Assembly: GCF_042477335.2 (NCBI RefSeq)
Contig: NC_091247.1
Location: 952,501 to 1,016,500, forward strand
DNA length: 64,000 bases
From: Ovis canadensis
Lineage: Eukaryota; Chordata; Mammalia; Artiodactyla; Bovidae
Reading direction: 5' to 3'
Shown here: piece by piece, positions 33,594 to 45,124 of the stretch
Layout of the letters: every line of letters begins with the position of its first letter
Numbering within the stretch: the first letter of the stretch is position 1
The notes under the pieces: generated by a model
What the model was told of the DNA's origin: nothing
Seen by the model: the letters and a program-made list of their open reading frames with translations, nothing else
Databases searched by the model: none
Position numbers and translations under genes: made by a program

Positions 33594-34834
33594 TCACCTC
33601 CGCACTTCTGCAGCACAGACGCGTCTCAGCCGGGAGGGGGCCCTGGGCACCTCCCCCCCACGCTGCCCGATGGAGCTGCCCGCTCACCGTCCAGGGTGTG
33701 GAACTGGTCCGCAGCCTCGCAGAAACCTGGGGGCCAGGCCAGGGGTCAGGGGCAGCCAGGGGTAGGGGGCGGGCGGCGAGCCGGGGGGACACGGGCAGGG
33801 AGGGACACTCACCGTACTTGGGGAAAAACAGGGTGTGGTCCTCGGTCAGGTTGGCTCCCTGGACCCGCTGCTCAAACGCACTCAGGAAGGAGTCACCCAC
33901 GGGCAGCGAGCGGACTGTGTGCGGGACACAAGGGCTCCTGGGCACCCAGGGGGCGGGGCCTGCAGGGCGCTCTGGGGGCTGCAATCCGCCCCTGCTCCCC
34001 CACTGCCCCGTCCCGTTCTGGCCCCACATTTGGGCCAGAGGGCAGGGGCAGGGAGGAGGGAGGAGAGGGCCCACCCAGCCCACCCAACAGCCCTGCGGGC
34101 AGGCAGATCCAGGCCCCCGGGACGTACCGTACAGCTTCACTGACAGCTGCCGCGCCCGCTCCAGGTACAAGACGGCGAAGCCGCGGTAGTCCGTGTCCCC
34201 GACGACCACGTCCACCGGCCCGCGGGCGCCCCGGGCTGTGGGGAGCCGGTGGGTCAGCCCCACGTGAGCGCTGTGCCCGCCCCCAGCAGCCACCGCCTCA
34301 CCTTGGAGCAGGAAGCGCCCCGGGCGTCCCGTGTCTCCGTACAGCTGCCGCACTGCCCAGCAGATTCCATCCCTGGGGGCACGGCCGGCTTGGGAGGATG
34401 CCCAGCATGCTGGGGCACCCCGACCCGGGTGAGGCCGCAGCTGAGGTGGGCTCAGGGGTCCTCGCTGGGACTCACAGCTTTCGGAAGGTGCTGACGGTCA
34501 TGGCTGAGCCCTGAGGAGCCGCGTGCAGAGTGGTGGCCTCAGCCCGATGGCCCTGCTCCTGCAGGTGGCGACACGGGGAGGCCACGGCCACCAGGAACCA
34601 GGTCCCTGCGAACTAGGGAGGAGGCCGGGTGAGGGCATGCAGGGATGGGGGCGTCAGAGCCGGGTGGGCCCCTGCCCCACCTCGGCCCAGCTCTACCTGC
34701 TGGGCGTCAAAGTTGGCCTTGGGCTGGATGGTGCTGATAGGGGATGGGGGCCGCGGGGGTCTCCGTGCCCGCTGACCCAGGGAGCTGCTGGCCAGGACCA
34801 GAGTCAAGAGGGCTGCAATCCTGGGGGTTAGCAT
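33594..34834 (-). CDS. C8G: Complement component C8 gamma chain
   Basis: Secreted plasma lipocalin that joins C8 alpha-beta in the membrane-attack complex. Seven coding exons with GT-AG borders: 34697-34834, 34476-34612, 34302-34372, 34128-34235, 33813-33914, 33688-33726, 33594-33607, totalling 609 bases (202 residues plus stop), the same length as human. A signal peptide covers residues 1-20 ([10 protein letters not shown]...SSLG). The lipocalin GTW motif is at 49-51 and TDY at 130-132. Cys60 matches the residue that forms the disulfide to C8 alpha, and Cys96-Cys188 match the internal disulfide of human C8 gamma (mature 76 and 168). The final exon encodes only part of a codon plus VRR and stop. 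The gene lies tail-to-head with LCN12 and head-to-head with FBXW5, about 2 kb start codon to start codon. Confidence 0.98.
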
Positions 34835-35109
34835 GGCGATGGCAGGGACAGGGCAGGACGGCCACGTCCCGGGTCGGAGTCCGCTGTCCGCTGCTGCCCA
34901 GCAGCCCCGCCCAGGAAGTCTGCCCACGCTCCCGCAGCCAGAAACCCCTGCCCTGGGCCAGACAACCCCCCACTCAGGCTCCCGGTGAACTCAGCCTCAC
35001 CCCGGACATCTGACCTCGGTCCTGCGCTTCCCGGCAGGGGCCCGTCGCCATGTCCGGTGTCCAAAGTCCAAGTTGACCTCTGGTCCTTGTCCACTGGGTG
35101 GCTCTGAGT

Positions 35110-35280
35110 CCACCTGCAACGCGGGAGAACCCGGTTGGAACCCTGCGTAGGGAAGATCCCCTGGAGGAGAAAGAGGCGAACCAGGATTCTTGCCTGGAGA
35201 CACTCCACGAATGGACAGAGGAGCCTGGTGGGCTGCAGTTCATGGGGGTCGCAGAGTCGGACACGACTGAGCGACCTTCC
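35110..35280 (+). mobile_element. Bov-tA SINE fragment between C8G and FBXW5 promoters
   Basis: CACCTGCAACGCGGGAGAAC, GAAGATCCCCTGGAGGAG, GGATTCTTGCCTGGAGACAC and GTCGGACACGACTGAGCGAC give a partial head and the body of a Bov-tA. It lies between the two divergent genes. Confidence 0.87.
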
Positions 35281-35379
35281 CTTTTTTTCTCTTGTCCACA
35301 GACGCGGTGGTTTCCACTGCGGCGGGTGCTCACCCCTTGGTACGTTCATCTCCCCACAGCGGAGCAAGGGCCTGTGAGG

Positions 35380-36240
35380 CCGCGGAACGCCGGAGCTCGG
35401 TCTCGAACCCGCGACCCTGAGCCTCGCCCGCAGCCCTGCCCACGGGCCCGGCGCACGGCCGCCGCCCCTCCCGGCCGCCAGGGGCGATGTTCCAGGGGAG
35501 GCCGGGCGCGCCCAGGCGCGAGGAGGCGCGGCCCGGGCCGCGGGGCCCTAGCGCGCAGGCGCAGTAACGGCCGGCGCGGGCTGCGGCGCTCGGCCGGCGA
35601 CGGTCATCGATGCCTCGGGGCTCGTGGCATCAGCCTGGCGGCCTCCATCATAGAGACGCGGCGGCCGGAGCGTCGACGGAGGGCGGAAGAGGGTCCGTGG
35701 GCTGAGGCCGGGCGCCGGGGCGGGGGCCGCGCATCCGGGCGGAGGCGGCCGCGGTGAGTGCGCCGGCCCGGGGAACGTCGTCACGGCGGCGTCCGGACCC
35801 CGGCCCGGGCCCTCACGGCCTAGCCCGGAGAGCGTCGTCACCCCGCCCCGACCCCTGGCCCGGCCCCCCACCTCCCCGGACGCGTCCTTGGCCAATGAAT
35901 GAATCGCCGAGGCCGCCGGGACCGGGGTCGGGGCGGGGGGGGGGGGGGGGGCCCGAGCCACGGCCCCGCCCCCGGCGGCCCCTCGGAGGGAGGGTGGGGG
36001 GCGCTGGGCGGCCCCACCCCCGCCCCGCCCCGCCCCGCCGCCGGCTCGCCCGGCTGCGTCCGCGCTGGCCTGTGGCCAACCTGGCAGGGGTCCCCCAGGC
36101 CAGAGGGCAGAGGTCAGGGCCGGTTGGTGTTCCTGGCGGCGTCTGGGACGGGCGGCCGGGCCGGCCCTCGTCCCGCCGGGCCGGCCCTCGTCCCGCCTGC
36201 CCGAAGGCTCTCCTGGGAAGGACCTCTATCCCATGCTGAC
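35380..36240 (+). promoter_or_regulatory. FBXW5: CpG island with FBXW5 promoter and non-coding first exon
   Basis: Dense CpG and GC boxes, no TATA box seen. A good donor GCGGTGAGTG (exon end 35753) would end a non-coding first exon that splices to the acceptor GTGTTTCAGG before 36780. The start of transcription is unresolved but probably lies around 35.55-35.7 kb. A run of 18 or more G lies near 35934-35952. The island's left edge is near the SINE at 35.1-35.3 kb. Confidence 0.75.
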
Positions 36241-36794
36241 CGCTCCGAAGACTGGGGCAGCAAGGTCAGAGATGGTGTGCAGGGGTCACCGACCCTTCCC
36301 TTCTGGGCCTCGGAGCGGTCACCAGCTCTGGCAACCAATATCTCCCCGGGCCCCTATGAGGGGGCAGTCAGAGGGCCCCACCCAGAAAGCCTGTCCTCCT
36401 GAGGAGAGGAACTTTTGGGGTGACGGTCCCCCGAGCCCATGGCAACTCCAGCTCCAGCTGGACCAGGCCAGGAAGCTGCGCGTTCAGGGAATCACTGGGC
36501 CTTGTGGGGCCTCAGGAGTGCAGGGTCCGAGGAGCACGGCTGTCTAGGGGGGCTTGGGGAAGCTCTTGGCTCCTTGGCTGTGCAGGCAGTGCCAGCCGGC
36601 CCTCCGCACATGCTCAGTCCAGTGGAATGCCCAGCAGGGCAGTTGGTGGGGCAGGAGGAGCACCCGCTGGGCTGGCTGGGCTCCGCTCAGCCCCGGGCTC
36701 CTGTGCCTCTCTCCTTGGGCCTGGGGGCCGGTGTCCTCCCTGGTCCCACTGGCAGCCAAGGGGCCTGTGTGTGTTTCAGGGCCGCCTGGGCAGA

Positions 36795-36860
36795 ATGTCA
36801 CGATGGACGAGGGGGGCTCACCCCTGCTTCCAGACAGCCTGGTTTACCAGGTCTTCCTGA
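36795..36860 (+). promoter_or_regulatory. FBXW5: Upstream ORF overlapping the FBXW5 start
   Basis: An ATG at 36795, eight bases before the FBXW5 start and in another frame, opens a 21-codon frame ending at 36860 inside the coding sequence. Its context (AGAATGT) is weaker than that of the main start (ACGATGG), so it may be bypassed by leaky scanning and tune translation. It lies within the spliced second exon, so it would be in the mature mRNA. Confidence 0.6.
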
Positions 36861-39501
36861 GCCTGGGCCCGGCCGACGTGCTGGCCGCCGGGCTGGTGTG
36901 CCGCCAGTGGCAGGCCGTGTCCCGGGACGAGTTCCTGTGGAGGGAGCAGTTCTACCGCTACTTCCAGGTGGCCCGAGATGTGCCCCGGCACCCAGGTCAG
37001 CACCGGCCCTCAGCTGGCTGGGGACGGCCGGGCTGGCCTCCCAGCACGGGGCCCGGGAGCGGGGCCAGAGGGTGGGCAGGGCGGCCCCCGGCGGCCAGGG
37101 CCCTAGCATGACCCTCCCCACAGCGGCCACGTCCTGGTTCGAGGAGTTCCGCCGCCTCTATGACGCGGTGCCCTGCGTGGAGGTGCAGACGCTCCGGGAG
37201 CACACTGACCAGGTCCTGCACCTCAGCTTCTCTCACTCGGGCTACCAGTTTGCTTCCTGCTCCAAGGACTGCACGGTGAAGGTGAGGGCGGTGGCCCCGG
37301 GGGGAGGTTAGGGCTGACAGTGGCCCCCGGAGAGGGTCGGAACCTGGACGACCACCCGGGCTGGGAGGCCGGGGCTGGGCGGCCCTAACTGCCTGCAGAC
37401 GAGCAGAGGGCCCTGTGCGCAGCTGCGCCAGAGCAGGCCGGAGCCCCACGCACTCACAGGCCTCGGGTGGTCTGAAGGCCAGAGACCAGGGACCCCACCC
37501 GATGGCAGGCTCACCAGGCATGCCTGCTGGGCGCCCCCCGCGCAGATTTGGAACAACGACCTGACCATCTCGCTGCTGCACAGCGCGGACATGCGGCCCT
37601 ACAATTGGAGCTACGCCCAGTTCTCCCAGTTTAACCAGGATGACTCTCTGCTGCTGGCGTCCGGCGTGTTCCTGGGGCCCCACAGCTCCTCCTCAGGAGA
37701 GATCGCGGTCATCAGCCTAGGTGAGAGAGGGCTGGGGGGCGGGCGGCCCGACCGCCCCGCCCCTAACGCCCCGCCCCTGCAGCCCCCGCCCGCCCCGCCC
37801 CTAACGTCCCACCCTCCTCCCAGACATCTGCGCCCCACACCCGCGCCCCACCCGTCCAGCCCCCTCCCGCCCCTTCCTGCTGCTACCCCCAGACACCTTC
37901 GCTCTGCTATCCCGGGTTCGGAACAAGCCTTACGACGTGTTCGGCTGCTGGCTCACGGACACCAGCTTGATCTCGGGAAACCTGCACCGCATCGGGGACA
38001 TCACGTCCTGCTCGGTGCTCTGGCTCAACAACGCCTTCCAGGTGCGCGCGGGGGGCCCTGCGGCCGGCGCGGCCTCCCGCAGCCCGCGCCTACCTCCGCA
38101 CTCCCGCCCCCAGGACGTGGAGTCGGAGAACGTGAACGTGGTGAAGCGGCTCTTCAAGATCCAGAACCTCAACGCCAGCACCGTCCGCACCGTCATGGTG
38201 GCCGACTGCAGCCGCTTCGACAGCCCCGACCTCCTGCTGGACGCCGGCGCCCCCGGCACAGGCTCCAGCCGCGTCTTCGACCTGGGCAGCGACGGCGAGG
38301 ACGAGGAGAGCGACCCGGGCCCGGCCCGCGCCAAGGGCCTGCGGCGCCTCCTGGACGGGCTCCTGGAGGGCCGGGCACAGCCGCCGCTGCCGGAGAGCAA
38401 GCTGGAGACTAAGGTGGCCGAGCTGCTGGCCCAGGGCCACACCAAGCCCCCCGAGCAGGGCAGGGCCGCCGCCGGGAGCAAGCTCCTCATCTTCACCACC
38501 GGCTGCCTCACCTACTCGCCGCACCAGATCGGTGAGGGGCCTGGGGCGGGTCTGTCTGTAGGCAAAGTTCGTTCCTCCGCTTGTCTGGGGTTGGGGGGGG
38601 CGGGGCGGGGCATGCTGTAGTCCAGCATTGCCCCCCACTCACCCCTGGGCAGGCACACGTTCAGATCTGGGGGTGCAGGGCAGGCAGCACCCCAGCCATC
38701 TGGGAACTGCCAGGCACCGAGGCGCCGCCCCCACCCCCGCCCTCCTGCAGGCATCAAGCAGATCCTGCCGCACCAGATGACCACAGCTGGGCCCGTGCTG
38801 GGCGAGGGCCGGGGCTCCGACGCGTTCTTCGATGCGCTGGACCACGTCATCGACGTGCATGGACACATCATCGGCATGGGCCTGTCCCCTGACAACAGGT
38901 GGGCCTCTGTGGGCGGCCCGGGGGCGGGCAGCGCTCTGTGGGCGCACACTGAGCCGTGTGCCGGCGCAGGTACCTGTATGTGAACAGCCGCGCCTGGCCC
39001 AGCGGCTCCGTGGTGGCCGACCCCATGCAGCCGCCACCCATCGCCGAGGAGATCGACCTGCTGGTTTTCGATCTCAAGACCATGCGGGAGGTGAAACGGG
39101 CTCTGCGCGCGCACCGTGCCTACACGCCCAACGACGAGTGCTTCTTCATCTTCCTGGACGTCAGCAGGGACTTCGTGGCCAGGTGGCAGGGTGATGCCGG
39201 GGCGGGGCGGGGCGGGGGCGGGGCGGGGCGGGGCTCACCGCACTGTCCGCTCGCCAGTGGGGCCGAGGACCGCCACGGCTACATCTGGGACCGCCACTAC
39301 AACATCTGCCTGGCCAAGCTGCGGCACGAGGATGTGGTCAACTCGGTGGTCTTCAGCCCCCAGGAGCAAGAGCTCCTGTTGACGGCCAGCGACGACGCCA
39401 CCATCAAAGCTTGGCGCTCGCCACGCACCGTGCGCGTCCTCCAAGCCCCGCGCCCGCGCCCACGCCCCTTCTTCTCCTGGTTCGCCAGCCAGAAGCACTG
39501 A
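36803..39501 (+). CDS. FBXW5: F-box/WD repeat-containing protein 5
   Basis: Substrate-recognition subunit of SCF (CUL1) and DDB1-CUL4 ubiquitin ligases; known human substrates include EPS8 and SASS6. Eight coding exons with GT-AG borders: 36803-36995, 37124-37281, 37546-37720, 37893-38041, 38114-38531, 38751-38898, 38970-39182, 39258-39501, giving 1698 bases and 565 residues (human about 566). The F-box is at about residues 3-49 (DSLVYQVFLSLGPADVLAAG...). WD40 repeats follow (REHTDQVLHLSFSHSGYQFASCSKD... and, near the end, EDVVNSVVFSPQEQELLL... ASDDATIKAW), separated by a long exon with an acidic stretch (GEDEESD, 286-292). The last intron (39183-39257) is 75 bases, in frame and without a stop. 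The start is preceded by an out-of-frame ATG at 36795. Confidence 0.98.
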
Positions 39502-39965
39502 GGTGCCGGGCCCGCCGAGCCGGCCCGGGGCCCTTTCCCAGGGCTGAGCGCCGCCCAGACCGCACAGGGGCAGAGCAGCTCGCCACAGGAATGCCTTAGG
39601 AAGGGGGCCAGGAGGCCGCAGGGAGCGCGGCCTGGCCCCCACCACGCTCGCGCACACACACTGCCTCCTACAGCTGCGCTGCTCAGCGCCGGGCAGCCAG
39701 GGTTACCTCTGACTGGCCCGGGGTGCACAGGACACTGGGTCCCCCGCCCCTCACCCACCCCTTTCCCCTGGGCCTGGGCCCTGGGCCCGTCAGCACCACG
39801 TGTGCCCTGGCAGCCCCTGTGGGGCCTGGCTCTGTTCATGGCCCAGCCTTGCCCAGGGAGCCAGGGCCCCTCCTCTGGGAGCTGCCCAGCATCAGGGTTG
39901 CAAGGCGGTCAGGCCGTCGTGAGCCCAGGGGACCTGCATGTCACTGGTCGCCTGTTCAGGGTCTG

Positions 39966-39971
39966 AATAAA
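39966..39971 (+). terminator. FBXW5: Poly(A) signal of FBXW5
   Basis: AATAAA 465 bases after the stop codon, the first canonical hexamer downstream of the gene, giving a 3' untranslated region of about 490 bases. Confidence 0.85.
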
Positions 39972-40205
39972 CAGCTGGCAGGAGCACAGCACTGACCAGC
40001 CTCTGTGCAGGGAGGGGCGTGGCGTCTACTCGGGCCCTTGGTGTACTTGCTGGATGGGGTGGGGGGCCCCAGGCCACATGCTGGGGCTGCCCTGAGCCGG
40101 CCAGCGGGGACTCAAGTGCACATCCCCAGCTGTAGCCCCCACCGCGTCTAAACAAGGCCCCCCGGCACCGACTCCTGAACAGGTCCACTGTGTGCCCGCT
40201 CCCTG

Positions 40206-40219
40206 CCAGTAGGGGGCAC
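40206..40219 (+). promoter_or_regulatory. Strong CTCF-like site downstream of FBXW5
   Basis: CCAGTAGGGGGCAC fits the CTCF core consensus CCASYAGRKGGCRS at every position. It lies about 235 bases past the FBXW5 poly(A) signal, between the convergent genes FBXW5 and TRAF2. Occupancy is inferred from the motif alone. Confidence 0.7.
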
Positions 40220-40229
40220 AGGAGGAGTC

Positions 40230-41738
40230 TGACGGCAGGCAGGCGGGCCAGCCGGTTGGGAAACCAGAGCTCTGCCTGCCTGGGCGCCTGTGGAACCACC
40301 GGCTCAGGGCTTGGAGTCCTCAAGGGGGCCTTGGCTGGGGCAGTGGCAGAGCCCTGTGGCGCCTGGCATGTGGCTGGACACAGCAGAGGGGCAGGGGTGG
40401 CCCGGCCCCTCCCAGGGCTCACCCGGCCCTTGTATCATCTGGGGGTGCTAGGGGCGGGGGCTCTGACGTGGCGGCAGGCCTGCTGAGCAGCCCCGCGGGG
40501 AGCGGTGGTGCTGGACTGTGGTCGGCCCCACACGGCACCTCAACACAATGGTCGAGAAAGGCGTGGACAGGCCCTAGGGGACCTCACATCCTTCCAGCCA
40601 GAGGCAGCGGTGAGCAGGGGCCGGCCCAGTCGCCTGTGGGGTCACAGTCAAGCCGGCAGGAGGGAGACGGGCCAGGCAGGGCCAGGCTCACACAGGCAAG
40701 CTAGTCTAGGAGGACTTCAGACCAAAGGGCAATGTGTCTGGAGGAGCCAGCCAGCAGCACAGCGGCTCCCCAAGGACAGACCCCAGTGCCGCGTCAGAAG
40801 CAGGGGTGCGCACAAATCACATCCCTTGATTTGTCTGCAAACCGCTGGACCCGTGAGAACAGGGGAGGGGGCCCAACAGCGGCGGAGCCGGGGTGCACTG
40901 CCCTGGAGCCAGCAGACCCCATGGACGCTACTGGCCCTGAGGAGCTGCAAGATGAAACAGTTTCTGGAAAAGACCGGGAATATGTTTAATTGGAAGCCGT
41001 CAAGGAAATAGGAAACCTGTACAGCAGAAGCAGCAGAGCAGGAATTGAGAACAGGCAGAAACTGACATTTAAAAGGGAGCTGGCAGGGAAGACGTGCAGC
41101 GACTGGGCTAAGCGCTTCACACAGAGAAGGAGGCTGGACCTGGCCCCGCTGCTGCGGAGTCAGACGACAGAAAGCAGAGCAGCAGAAACCTGCCAGAACG
41201 GGAACGGGGCACCTGGGAGTGGCTCTGCAGAGGAGACGGTCCCCAGGGTGCGAGCAGAGGTCTGACGGAGGGCAGGAGCCCCACTCGAGCCTCCAAGCTC
41301 AGTAGCGGCTCGAGGCCCCGCCCCTCCCGGGCAGAGCATGGTGGGCCCACCGCCCAAGGCTCTGCAGAGGGGACCAGGGCAGCTGGGCCTCAGGACTGCA
41401 ACTCTCCCCAGCGCCCACCTTCAACTGCCCGGCCTGCAGCACGGCCGCCAGCCCTCCGCGGGGCAGGAAAGGGGGTTCATGAAGCGGACTGAGTGCTGAG
41501 AGGCAGGGCGACCCCTGAGGGCTCTGTGGCCCCAGGTGCGGCGCCTGAGGGGAGGCCTGACGGCCAGGCCACAGGCGCCAGGTTTCAGGCTGGGGGCCAG
41601 ACAGGGTGCTGGCAACCAGGCCAGAGGGAGCGGCTTGAGAAACAGCCCATGCAGGGCTTGTGAGGCCCAGGAACCCCTCGACTGTGGGGCTGGTCCCGAG
41701 GATCTGACCCAAGGCCTGGTGAGCTCACAGAGCAGTGC
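40230..41738. other. Intergenic DNA between FBXW5 and TRAF2
   Basis: No gene recognised. A somewhat more AT-rich stretch (about 40,900-41,100) has no repeat-family match by eye. Confidence 0.5.
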
Positions 41739-42126
41739 CTGCGTCCCCACCCAGGGCTGGGGGTGCACACACAGGGGGCCCGTCCAGAGAGGAGGGCCTG
41801 CGTCCCCGCCCAGGGCTGGGGGTGCACACACAGGGGGCCCGTCCAGAGAGGAGGGCCTGCGTCCCCGCCCAGGGCTGGGGGTGCACACACAGGGGGCCCG
41901 TCCAGAGAGGAGGGCCTGCGTCCCCGCCCAGGGCTGGGGGTGCACACACAGGGGGCCCGTCCAGAGAGGAGGGCCTGCGTCCCCGCCCAGGGCTGGGGGT
42001 GCACACACAGGGGGCCCGTCCAGAGAGGAGGGCCTGCGTCCCCGCCCAGGGCTGGGGGTGCACACACAGGGGGCCCGTCCAGAGAGGAGGGCCTGCGTCC
42101 CCGCCCAGGGCTGGGGGAGCATGTGG
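41739..42126. repeat. Near-perfect 59-bp minisatellite
   Basis: Units begin CTGCGTCCCCGCCCAGGGCT at 41739, 41798, 41857, 41916, 41975, 42034 and (partial) 42093. Copies after the first look identical over the full 59 bp, which points to very recent expansion or homogenisation and to length variation between animals. As 59 is not a multiple of three, all three frames on both strands stay open and give repeat proteins that are not real genes. Confidence 0.97.
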
Positions 42127-42254
42127 CACACCGAGAGAGGGCTTGGGGGGACAGCAGACGTGGGGTCCAGCCCACAGGTTGCGGTGGGGCCATGAGCCTG
42201 AGCCTAACTAGACCCAGACCAGATGACGTCCACGTCGAGTCTAATGCACAGCAG

Positions 42255-42445
42255 CCCCCAGAGCCGGGAGAGACGCCCGGAGGTGCCAGCCCCCCAGAAC
42301 CGGGGAGAGACGCCTGGAGGTGCCAGACTTCCAGAACCGGGGAGATACGCCTGGAGGTGCCAGCCACCTAGAACCAGGGGAAAGACACCTGGAGGTGCCA
42401 GTCACCTAGATCTGGGGGAAAGAGAAGCCCGGAGGTGCCGAGTGT
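42255..42445. repeat. About 38-bp minisatellite
   Basis: Five units share the pattern AGAACCGGGGAGA...CGCCTGGAGGTGCCAG with growing divergence to the right (GAAAGACACCTGGAGGTGCC, AAGCCCGGAGGTGCC). It begins about 130 bp after the 59-bp minisatellite. Confidence 0.88.
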
Positions 42446-44190
42446 GTCCGTGTGAGCAGACGGGGCTGTGGTGGCTGCTCAGACACCTAAGCGAGCATCA
42501 CACGCCGTGCCACAGACGTTAGGGCAGATACGTCTCAGCAAAGAAACAAACTCACTAGACAGACTCAACAGCAGGATGAAGTCAGAGGAGAGCCAGCAAA
42601 TGTGACTGAGGATAGAGGGTGGAGAGGAGAGCAGGTGAGGGCGAGTGCGGGTCTGAGGGCTGTGGGCAGAAACAAGTGGTTCAAAGTAGTGGCTCTCAAC
42701 GTCCGCAGATTCGGTGGAAGACACAAACCTACAGGTTGAAGAAGCCGAGCAGGACTCGGGGACGGCACACACACCCGGACACAAGTAATCAGAGGTGAGA
42801 GTGAAGACAGGATGCTGACGGAGGAGTGGAGACGCAGCTTGCCCAGGGGACGGTGCGTGGGGCCATGCAGCCCTCCCAGAGACCCAGGGCTGCAGGAAGC
42901 AGCACTCTGGGTGAGCATGCCTTGGCTTGCGGGACCTCCACTTCCAACCGGGGATAGCCGCTGGCCCGCCAGGGAGGCCCAGAAGCAGCCAATCTTCCGA
43001 GTGCTGAGGAAAGGTGGACAGCCCGGAACTCGGTCTGCAGTGGGAAGGCCCCACTCTGTTGGGCCTGGTGGAGGCGCTCTCCCGACAGGACACGACGTGA
43101 GCAGGAGGCAGCAGCGGCAGCAACGAGAAACCCTCTCCCGAGTTCTCCAAGCACGTGTGGTGACCAACCAGGGAGACGCCAGCGATGCCGCCTGGCGAGG
43201 CAGCCGGCCCATCAAGCAGACAGAGCCATCCCACACGTGTGCAGTGAACAGCAGAGCCTCAAAACACAGGCGGCAGAAAGAGACGCATCAGAAGTGACCG
43301 CCGCAGAGGCCAATGCTCCTCTCTCAGCGAAAGGCGAAGCCAGTCGGCAGAGGCCGCGAAGACACAGCTGAGCCCTCCCCGGCGGCTTCCTATGCGGCCC
43401 AGACAGGGAGTCTCACGCCGGGAAGTTTAAAATGGAGATCCTCGGAGATCCTCTCCGAGTCGTGGAGGCTCAGGTCGGAACTCACGGGGCTGGCAGGGCC
43501 GCTCCTGGGGAGGCGCCCTCCCGGGCTCTTCCTGGGCTCGCCTGCTGTCTCCGGACGCAGCACGCACCGAGCCTGCGCGTGCGCTCCCCTCTGCTTGTCC
43601 ACAGGCTCCGGGCATGCTGGGCTGCACCCAGCCTAGCGCCTCCCTTTAACTTCTCTCTGTAAAGGCTGTCGTTCCAAACGAGGTCACATTCTAAGAAGTA
43701 CCAAGAAACAGCACTTTGTAGCTTTGGGGGAACACAGTTCGACCCATGACGGCCGTCAGCCACGGGTCTGCCACATACAGGACGTGCCCCTCACCGACCG
43801 CAGCAGCACAAACAGGCACGGGGCTCCAGGCACTTCCTCCAGCCAGGACGGGTCCTGCCGCAGCTGCACGCCTGTGCGCAGGGCAGCAGGGACGCCCCGC
43901 CAGCCCGAGATGGGCGCGGGCAGGTGTGTGTCTGTGGGAGCAGAGTGGGGAGGCGACAGACGGCGGGGCTGGTGTTCACACCCGGCCGTGCTCAGCACAC
44001 CAGGCTCTCCACCCTGGGGCAGGGGACGGGGCCCCGCGGGGGATGCAGTGCACACGTCTCACACGTGGGAGACCACACACGGAGACGGAAATTACACGCA
44101 CAGCAGAGGGCCCGAATCGGCAAGGGCAGCGCCTTGGCTAGCTGAGGCGGCGCGAGGGGGAGGAGGCAGGACTCCGCTTTTCTGCAACGC
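42446..44190. other. Intergenic DNA, no gene seen
   Basis: Between the minisatellites and the probable 3' end of TRAF2. No SINE, LINE or coding exon was recognised. Confidence 0.45.
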
Positions 44191-44195
44191 CTCTT

Positions 44196-44282
44196 TTTAA
44201 TTAAAATACGTAATTCAAAACGTGCACATGGTTAACTCTGGGCACGGAGTTGGTAACTCTCCATGCCTTGCTGCTGTTTAAT
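44196..44282 (-). terminator. TRAF2: Candidate poly(A) signals of TRAF2 (ATTAAA, two)
   Basis: TTTAAT on the plus strand at 44277-44282 and at 44196-44201 gives two ATTAAA hexamers on the minus strand, about 845 and 925 bases after the TRAF2 stop. No AATAAA was seen closer, so a 3' untranslated region of about 0.85-0.95 kb is likely. Confidence 0.55.
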
Positions 44283-45124
44283 GTCTCAACCAGAGCAGTG
44301 AGGGCGGCAGTGCTGAGGGAGCCTCCCTGTCCCGCCTGTCACGGGGTCTCTGAGGACCTGGCCCTCGAGTCTCCCAGTCGCGGTCACGAGCACAGCCGGG
44401 TGTGGACAGCCAGCAGCCAGGACTTGCGCCCGGCCGGAGGCCCCAGGGCTGAGGCCCCGACAGGGCCCACCAGCTGCATCCCGTGCTCAGGCCGCCCGGG
44501 CTCTGCCGCTGTCAAGGGGACCCCCAGGGCGGGCGAGGCTGCTCCTGGGGCGACTCCACATCAGGCCCCCACTGAAGACAAAGCCACCGGCACTTTTCAG
44601 GCCTGGGGCCCTGCTCTCCACGCAGCCCCTGGTGAGACCTGAGGGAGGGAAGCTGCCCAGCAAGCAGTCTCCCAGGAGAACAGCCGACTTCCCTGAGGTC
44701 CATGGTGTCCGGGAGCCACGGGCACTCAGGGTCACTGCCCCCAGGGCCGGAGCCAGGACAGCACTCAGCACAGAGAGCTGAGAGTTTGCCAACACCTCCC
44801 CGCACGGACGGGGAAGTTGACGTGTCTCTCGGCAGGGCTGGGCACCCCCACACCCTGCAGGACAGGGGACACGGGGCACCCCCGACGTGCAGCCTCTCAG
44901 GCTGGCCCAGCAAGGATCTCCTCCGAGCGGCAGCCAGGCCCAAGGCCGACCCTCCTCTCCCGGGCTCCTTGCGGCCGCCCTGCTGCGGGCTGAGGGCTCC
45001 AGGCCTGCGGGGCACACCCGCCAGCGACACACAGCCCGCAGCCCGGCCCTGCTCAGGACAGGCTCTTCAGGACTGAGCTCAGCAGGCACGCAGCCAGCGC
45101 AGGGCCACGCTGCGCGAGAGGCGG

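Noticed and set aside
41421-42371. Several 130-260-codon frames on both strands encoding identical 59-residue-cycle repeats
   Set aside because: A 59-bp repeat keeps every frame open and yields repeat proteins in all six frames. No conservation or splice context.
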